This document shows, in pieces, positions 60,232 to 64,000 of a stretch of 64,000 nt of DNA. The stretch is from assembly GCA_023436205.1 (NCBI GenBank), contig JAEZKC010000099.1, positions 1 to 64,000 of the forward strand, in the 5' to 3' direction. The translations under genes were made by a program, and so were the position numbers. Below the pieces are notes generated by a model that ran no database searches, was not told the origin of the DNA, and worked only from the letters and a program-made list of their open reading frames with translations. This DNA is from Fibrobacterota bacterium (GTDB taxonomy: Bacteria; Fibrobacterota; Chitinivibrionia; Chitinivibrionales; Chitinispirillaceae). Position 1 is the stretch's first letter. Each line of letters opens with the position of its first letter.

Positions 60232-60335
60232 ATCTGCAGTGGAGCCCCGGGTTGCTTGGGGCTCTATTTTCTCCCATTTATTATTGCCTATTATATTTTT
60301 ACTTTTTGACCTAATCCTGTTTCAAAGGAAAACGT

Positions 60336-61070
60336 ATGAAACGCCTCCTTGCAATACTGCCAATCTCACTTTTGTTCGCTGGCTGTTCGATGACTGGCAC
60401 CTATCAGTCTGCTCGTGTTCTTGAAAAAGGTACTTCCGCCTTTGGTCTAAGTTTCGGGTCTGTTGGTGTGGAGGTAAAAGATAGTGCCAATGTCGATTCC
60501 TCTGCGACCTTCAGCTGGCCAATTATAATTCCTGATGTCACTTTCCGAACTGCCCTAAGTGATCACATAGAAATAGGTGGTAAGGTTTCTGTCGGAAGTT
60601 TGGGTCTGGAAGGAGACTTAAAATGGGGATTTCTGCAGGGAGAGCGATTCTGTATGGCGGTGGCCCCTGCATTGTATGGACAGAACGCCCTCTTCATGAA
60701 AGGAAGTGGCTTTACACTTCCTGTATTGGCATCTTACGATATTAATGAGACATTTAGCATTAATGGTTCCGTATTCTCCTCATTTTCCCGGTTCAGTTCC
60801 GATCTTTCCGGTGTTGATTCGATACTCACCGCTTTGGTGGGGGATGTTAATGCCACCGGCGGTTCTCTGGGGCTTGAGTTTTCCGGTAAAGTCTTTCATA
60901 TTAGACCTGTAATCGAAGTAAGTCGAATGGCTCCATTGAAACCTGAAGAAGTGGACTGGCAACCTTTCAAGCGCACCCGCTTTGTCCTTCATCTGGGATT
61001 TGTACTAGGGAAGGAAAAGAAGCAGCTTGATCGTTTAGAAGAGAAACTGGATAAGAGTCTGGAAAAGTAA
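60336..61070 (+). CDS. Lipoprotein with outer-membrane-like strands, copy 2
   Basis: A 244-residue paralogue of the gene at 59366, with the same lipobox (LFAGC) and CSMTGTYQSA start. It differs by an insertion after residue 41 (EVKDSANVDSSATFSW replaces RDSSYSFIW) and many substitutions, yet all strands and the C-terminal FVLGKEKKQLDRLEEKLDKSLEK coiled coil are kept. Both copies look intact, so both may be expressed. ATG replaces the GTG start of copy 1. Confidence 0.87.
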   Translation: MKRLLAILPISLLFAGCSMTGTYQSARVLEKGTSAFGLSFGSVGVEVKDSANVDSSATFSWPIIIPDVTFRTALSDHIEIGGKVSVGSLGLEGDLKWGFLQGERFCMAVAPALYGQNALFMKGSGFTLPVLASYDINETFSINGSVFSSFSRFSSDLSGVDSILTALVGDVNATGGSLGLEFSGKVFHIRPVIEVSRMAPLKPEEVDWQPFKRTRFVLHLGFVLGKEKKQLDRLEEKLDKSLEK

Positions 61071-61115
61071 TCACTTCTCAATCGGGGCCGCCGCCCCGGT
61101 CCCGATTGCCGGCTG

Positions 61116-61706
61116 CTATTCTTTTGTATAAATTCCCGTCGCAACCTCGAGTGGCTGTTCTGTAAGCTCAAAATCATCCAGTAATGTTATGATTCCCTTG
61201 ATTTGAGGATTATCAGGCTGCTCTGTTTCGAGCTGCTTTACTTTTTGTTTGATTTCTGAAAATGTGGTACTGATTTTGGAACCAAGCTCGTTGCACTTCT
61301 CTGAAAGCTCCCTCATTTCCTCCTTTTCCCTGAATCTGAGCAACGCCGTCATTCTTCCCTTAATGAGCAATGATGCCCACTGCTCTATTTTGTAAATGGG
61401 GACCGCATATTTCCTCGATGCGTAGAGTCCGATTCCAATTGCCACAATAAGACCAACAATTGAACTTATAAGGAGAGTGGGTAGAATGAGGTAAATGATC
61501 GATTCCCTGTTGATCTCATTTGTTACATGGTCCAGCTGATAAACAGCAATAGTGTTGTATCTCATTATATAAACTAACAGAAGAGATCCGGAAGATACCA
61601 GGGTCGAAATAAGTGACGCGATCACAACCTTGGATATCAGCCTCATTTGAAGCGACTTTTTGATAAAAAAATTACCTACCGGTTTACGTACAAACTTATC
61701 ACTCAT
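61116..61706 (-). CDS. Two-helix membrane protein with HAMP-like segment
   Basis: A 196-residue protein with membrane helices at about 25-47 and 70-95, then a HAMP-like pattern (ASRKYAVPIYKIEQWASLLIKGRMTALLRFREKEEMRELSEKCNELG) and a helical cytosolic tail to about 165. No kinase, methyl-accepting or cyclase domain follows. It may be a truncated or accessory sensor. Confidence 0.78.
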   Translation of the reverse strand: MSDKFVRKPVGNFFIKKSLQMRLISKVVIASLISTLVSSGSLLLVYIMRYNTIAVYQLDHVTNEINRESIIYLILPTLLISSIVGLIVAIGIGLYASRKYAVPIYKIEQWASLLIKGRMTALLRFREKEEMRELSEKCNELGSKISTTFSEIKQKVKQLETEQPDNPQIKGIITLLDDFELTEQPLEVATGIYTKE

Positions 61707-61934
61707 GTATAAATCCCTTCAGAATCTGGTTTCAATTCACCTTTTAAAATACATACATCTTTTTCACAATATAAATCAAATCTTCAATCTTTTGCTCTCT
61801 TGGCTTTCCTCAGATCTGCTTATAAGCCGATTTGGTGAAACACCTTTTTAGGCTGTCTTCCAATAGAAAACTATTTATATTTCCTTTGCTATAGTACTAT
61901 ACTTTCAGATTATAACCTAAAAAGTGTGTGGTAC

Positions 61935-63629
61935 ATGTTAAAAAAGATCATAATTTTAATTAATTTAATCGTTTTTGCCGGTTTTTCCTTCGAACCCTCA
62001 GAAGATGCTCCACTTTTTACCATACAGCTGGAGGATGACTCCTCAAGTCTTTTCCGCTGTATCTGGAATGATGACCTGCGCTCTTCTCTGGGTGGCCCGG
62101 TGCTCATGGCCGACAACACACTTCTGTTTTATTCCAGAGATGGTTATGCTCTCTACAATATTGAAGGAAAACTCCTTGAGACGCATTCTCTTATTAAAGA
62201 TAACATTAAAGCTCAAAAGTCAGGAAACTCCCAAATATTCCTGGCTTTTCCTTTTGATAGTACCTCTCTCATTTACTTTGAAAGCGGATCCGGTTCTGAT
62301 CAGCCACTTGTAAAATATCGGAAGCAGCTATTTAAAAAGAAGCTTAAGAAGTTGAATGAGTCGGAAGTCGAAATGTTCAAGGATATTAAAAACTTTCAGC
62401 CTCTTAATATATCAAGAAGCAGTATAAGTGAGGATGTCGGAAGAAAAATATTTCTCAAACCTCACCTTGCGGGATTTACCTCCATGGAAGGCGGTTATAA
62501 ATGGTGGACTACAGACATGTTTTATTCCTTCACCTCGCCTCTCATTCTTGAACATGATGGTGAATTTTTATCCTTTTTCCCTGGGCTGAAGTCTGGCGGG
62601 CACTGTGATGTGCCTCTGAAACTGATTGAGCCAATGGGTGTTTTCACCAGAGAGAAGCGCTGGTACTATTTAGGTCTTTACAGCACAATCGGCAATAAAG
62701 ATGATGAATATTTCCAGACGGTTGCGCTTTGTGATCAGGCTGGAAATGTACTTTACTGCAATCAACTCCTTAAACAGGAAATCACTGATGCCGTTTTGCA
62801 GGAGCGTAGGGATATCAAGACTGTGTTTACTGTCCGAAAAGCTTCCCGGCATATCTTTGCACCTTCTGTAGACGCTTTTGGAGATATGTATTATGGGGCG
62901 ATCAACTGGGAGTGGAAAAAAATCGATGTTTACAAAAGATCCTTCGTTCGCTTTCTCAGTAAGTCCTGTGCTCCGGCTTTTGGGGATAAGTTCAATGAGG
63001 AAGGACGTATCTCATTTTTGCCAGTTAAAATTGAATGTTCCAATGCTTCGCGAAGAGGTGTCGTTCCCGAGGTGGTTTATCATGACGAGGGCGGGATGAC
63101 TTTGCTTGATAATAGTGAGTTGGCCAAGGATAGTTTGTTTGTAAAGGTGCATCGGCTTCCGGATGAAGATTTACAGAAAAAGCTGTCACGCGTTCACCAG
63201 ACTACCCCTCCTCATGTGGCGTCCATGCAGGACTCGATAGCAAAGTTGCCCACCACCTGGTGTCCTTACGGTATTTCTTTGAACCATGTCTCCAGTGGTA
63301 CTCTTTCCAACCTGGATTACGGTTTTGGCGATGTTGTGGTGTGCGCGAGAGTGCTTGGTAAGAGTGAGTCGCAAAGTATTTATGTTCGAGTTGATCTGGA
63401 GACTTGGGCTGAAGTGGTCGTGTTTGGTGCTGATGGCCAGTTCAAGGAACGTTTTACATTCAATAATTTGAACTACCAGGATCGCAAAGATGTGCTGGTC
63501 CTTTCCAAAAAGGATGATGAAGTTTACGAAAAGGACTTCGAGGCCGGCAAAAACAAGGGCTTTCGATTCCTGGTCTGGAAAAGAGATGTTCGCCCATTGA
63601 AAGAGTCTGCAGCAAAGCGTAAAAAATAA
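61935..63629 (+). CDS. Secreted protein of unknown family (564 residues)
   Basis: A signal peptide lies at about residues 1-18 (MLKKIIILINLIVFAGFSF). The mature protein is rich in beta strands with short repeats of hydrophobic-aromatic type (LVKYRKQLFKKKL; GGYKWWTTDMFYSFTSPLIL; RRDIKTVFTVRKASRHIFAPSVDAFGDMYYGAINWEWKKIDV) which suggest a six-bladed propeller or NHL-like fold. It ends in a basic tail (KRDVRPLKESAAKRKK). I recognise no named family. The ribosome site before the ATG is weak. Confidence 0.75.
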   Translation: MLKKIIILINLIVFAGFSFEPSEDAPLFTIQLEDDSSSLFRCIWNDDLRSSLGGPVLMADNTLLFYSRDGYALYNIEGKLLETHSLIKDNIKAQKSGNSQIFLAFPFDSTSLIYFESGSGSDQPLVKYRKQLFKKKLKKLNESEVEMFKDIKNFQPLNISRSSISEDVGRKIFLKPHLAGFTSMEGGYKWWTTDMFYSFTSPLILEHDGEFLSFFPGLKSGGHCDVPLKLIEPMGVFTREKRWYYLGLYSTIGNKDDEYFQTVALCDQAGNVLYCNQLLKQEITDAVLQERRDIKTVFTVRKASRHIFAPSVDAFGDMYYGAINWEWKKIDVYKRSFVRFLSKSCAPAFGDKFNEEGRISFLPVKIECSNASRRGVVPEVVYHDEGGMTLLDNSELAKDSLFVKVHRLPDEDLQKKLSRVHQTTPPHVASMQDSIAKLPTTWCPYGISLNHVSSGTLSNLDYGFGDVVVCARVLGKSESQSIYVRVDLETWAEVVVFGADGQFKERFTFNNLNYQDRKDVLVLSKKDDEVYEKDFEAGKNKGFRFLVWKRDVRPLKESAAKRKK

Positions 63630-63645
63630 TCCATAAGGACAGTTG

Positions 63646-64000
63646 ATGCACAGTGACTGTGCCGACCTCTTGACCGGTCTCAATGAGGAACAGCATCAGG
63701 CAGTCACTGCGGCGAACGAGGGAGCTTTACTTGTCCTGGCGGGAGCCGGCTGCGGTAAAACTGCCGTGCTTACCCGAAGAATTGCTTTCCTGGTCAGATC
63801 TGGAATCGCACCATCTCGCATCTGTGCGCTTACCTTCTCCAGAAAAGCCGCTTTGGAGATGGCTCACAGGCTTTCTGCTCTGGACCCCGCCTGCAGAGGA
63901 CCCAAGCCTCCTCTGGTGACTACCTTTCATGCCTTTGCCCTAAAAACTCTCTCCGAAACAATTAAGGGCAAAACCAACTTCCAGCGCATCGGATTCAGAG
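63646..64000 (+). CDS. UvrD/Rep-family DNA helicase, N-terminal part
   Basis: The first 118 residues are visible; the gene runs off the window. LNEEQHQAVTAANEGALLVLAGAGCGKTAVLTRRIAFLV contains the Q-motif and Walker A, ALTFSRKAALEM is motif Ia, and TTFHAFALKTL is motif Ib. These identify a superfamily 1A helicase. Walker A reads GAGCGKT, with Cys in place of the usual Ser. ATAAGGAC lies about 8 bp before the ATG. Confidence 0.93.
   Translation, partial: MHSDCADLLTGLNEEQHQAVTAANEGALLVLAGAGCGKTAVLTRRIAFLVRSGIAPSRICALTFSRKAALEMAHRLSALDPACRGPKPPLVTTFHAFALKTLSETIKGKTNFQRIGFR

Larger units (their letters stand above)
58993..61070 (+). repeat. Tandem duplication, 1094-bp unit
   Basis: Copy 1 runs from the 3' part of the gamma gene (58993) through the lipoprotein gene to about 60086. 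Copy 2 starts at 60087 and ends with the second lipoprotein gene. The offset is 1094 bp at the left ends (58993 versus 60087). After the gamma fragment the offset falls to 967 bp (59155 versus 60122), because 127 bp were lost between two ATGA tetranucleotides. The intergenic hairpin (AGCCCC/GGGGCT) is conserved in both copies. Confidence 0.92.

Overview
This window is a bacterial chromosome segment with moderate base composition, dense coding and many 1-4 bp gene overlaps. Several traits suggest a Gram-negative anaerobe or microaerophile of the Fibrobacterota/FCB neighbourhood: signal peptides with lipoboxes and outer-membrane barrels, an MsbA-type exporter, a heptose-1-phosphate adenylyltransferase, a THX small ribosomal protein, a C-terminal sorting-domain remnant of type IX secretion style, a ferredoxin-dependent 2-oxoacid oxidoreductase, and a GGGtGRT/NifU-like pair. 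The phylum is an inference from gene content and was not tested.

Layout. 1-20300 is mostly housekeeping on the minus strand: an ACT protein with phenylacetate-CoA ligase, lactate permease with a YdcF-like protein, a lipid-exporter ABC protein, a zinc-ribbon coiled-coil protein, tRNA(CAT), the tiny THX gene, nicotinate phosphoribosyltransferase, small membrane proteins, OsmC, a PRC-barrel protein, a FecR protein, then an overlapping set (acidic TPR repeat protein, Xaa-Pro peptidase, PilT-like ATPase), a heptose adenylyltransferase, a double-HTH protein and tRNA-Arg.

20396-41935 is the most striking region: a good sigma-70 promoter followed by about 21 kb of co-directional, mostly overlapping genes. 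In order these are a MerR-like HTH protein, two related outer-membrane proteins, two very large TPR proteins (one a lipoprotein with a C-terminal jelly-roll), a small secreted protein, a TolQ/ExbB, a TolR/ExbD, a STAS protein, a second TolR/ExbD, an AgmX/PglI-type TonB-like protein, a Wza-like export protein, a Wzc-like tyrosine kinase and six glycosyltransferases. One TolQ plus two TolR, with AgmX/PglI, TPR and barrel proteins, recalls the Agl-Glt gliding and Nfs spore-coat machineries of Myxococcus. Here they are joined in one operon to an exopolysaccharide export set and a STAS switch. I infer a proton-motive-force driven envelope machine that moves or arranges a surface polysaccharide, possibly for gliding.

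41938-55385 is mixed: a SlyD-like isomerase, an SDR-MarR operon behind a 24-bp-arm palindrome that contains its promoter, a thioesterase, a GyrI-like protein, the GGGtGRT/NifU-like operon, a DUF493 protein, tRNA-Lys with a decayed beta-helix/sorting-domain gene next to it, a cupin, an M23 peptidase, a DUF4398-like lipoprotein, a DUF2089 operon, an SDR, an iron alcohol dehydrogenase and a hemerythrin.

55683-61070 holds a five-gene 2-oxoacid:ferredoxin oxidoreductase operon. Its 3' end was tandemly duplicated with a neighbouring lipoprotein gene (1094-bp unit, later 127-bp deletion). The window ends with a HAMP-like membrane protein, a secreted protein of unknown family and the start of a UvrD/Rep helicase cut by the window edge. 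No transposase, integrase or CRISPR array was found.
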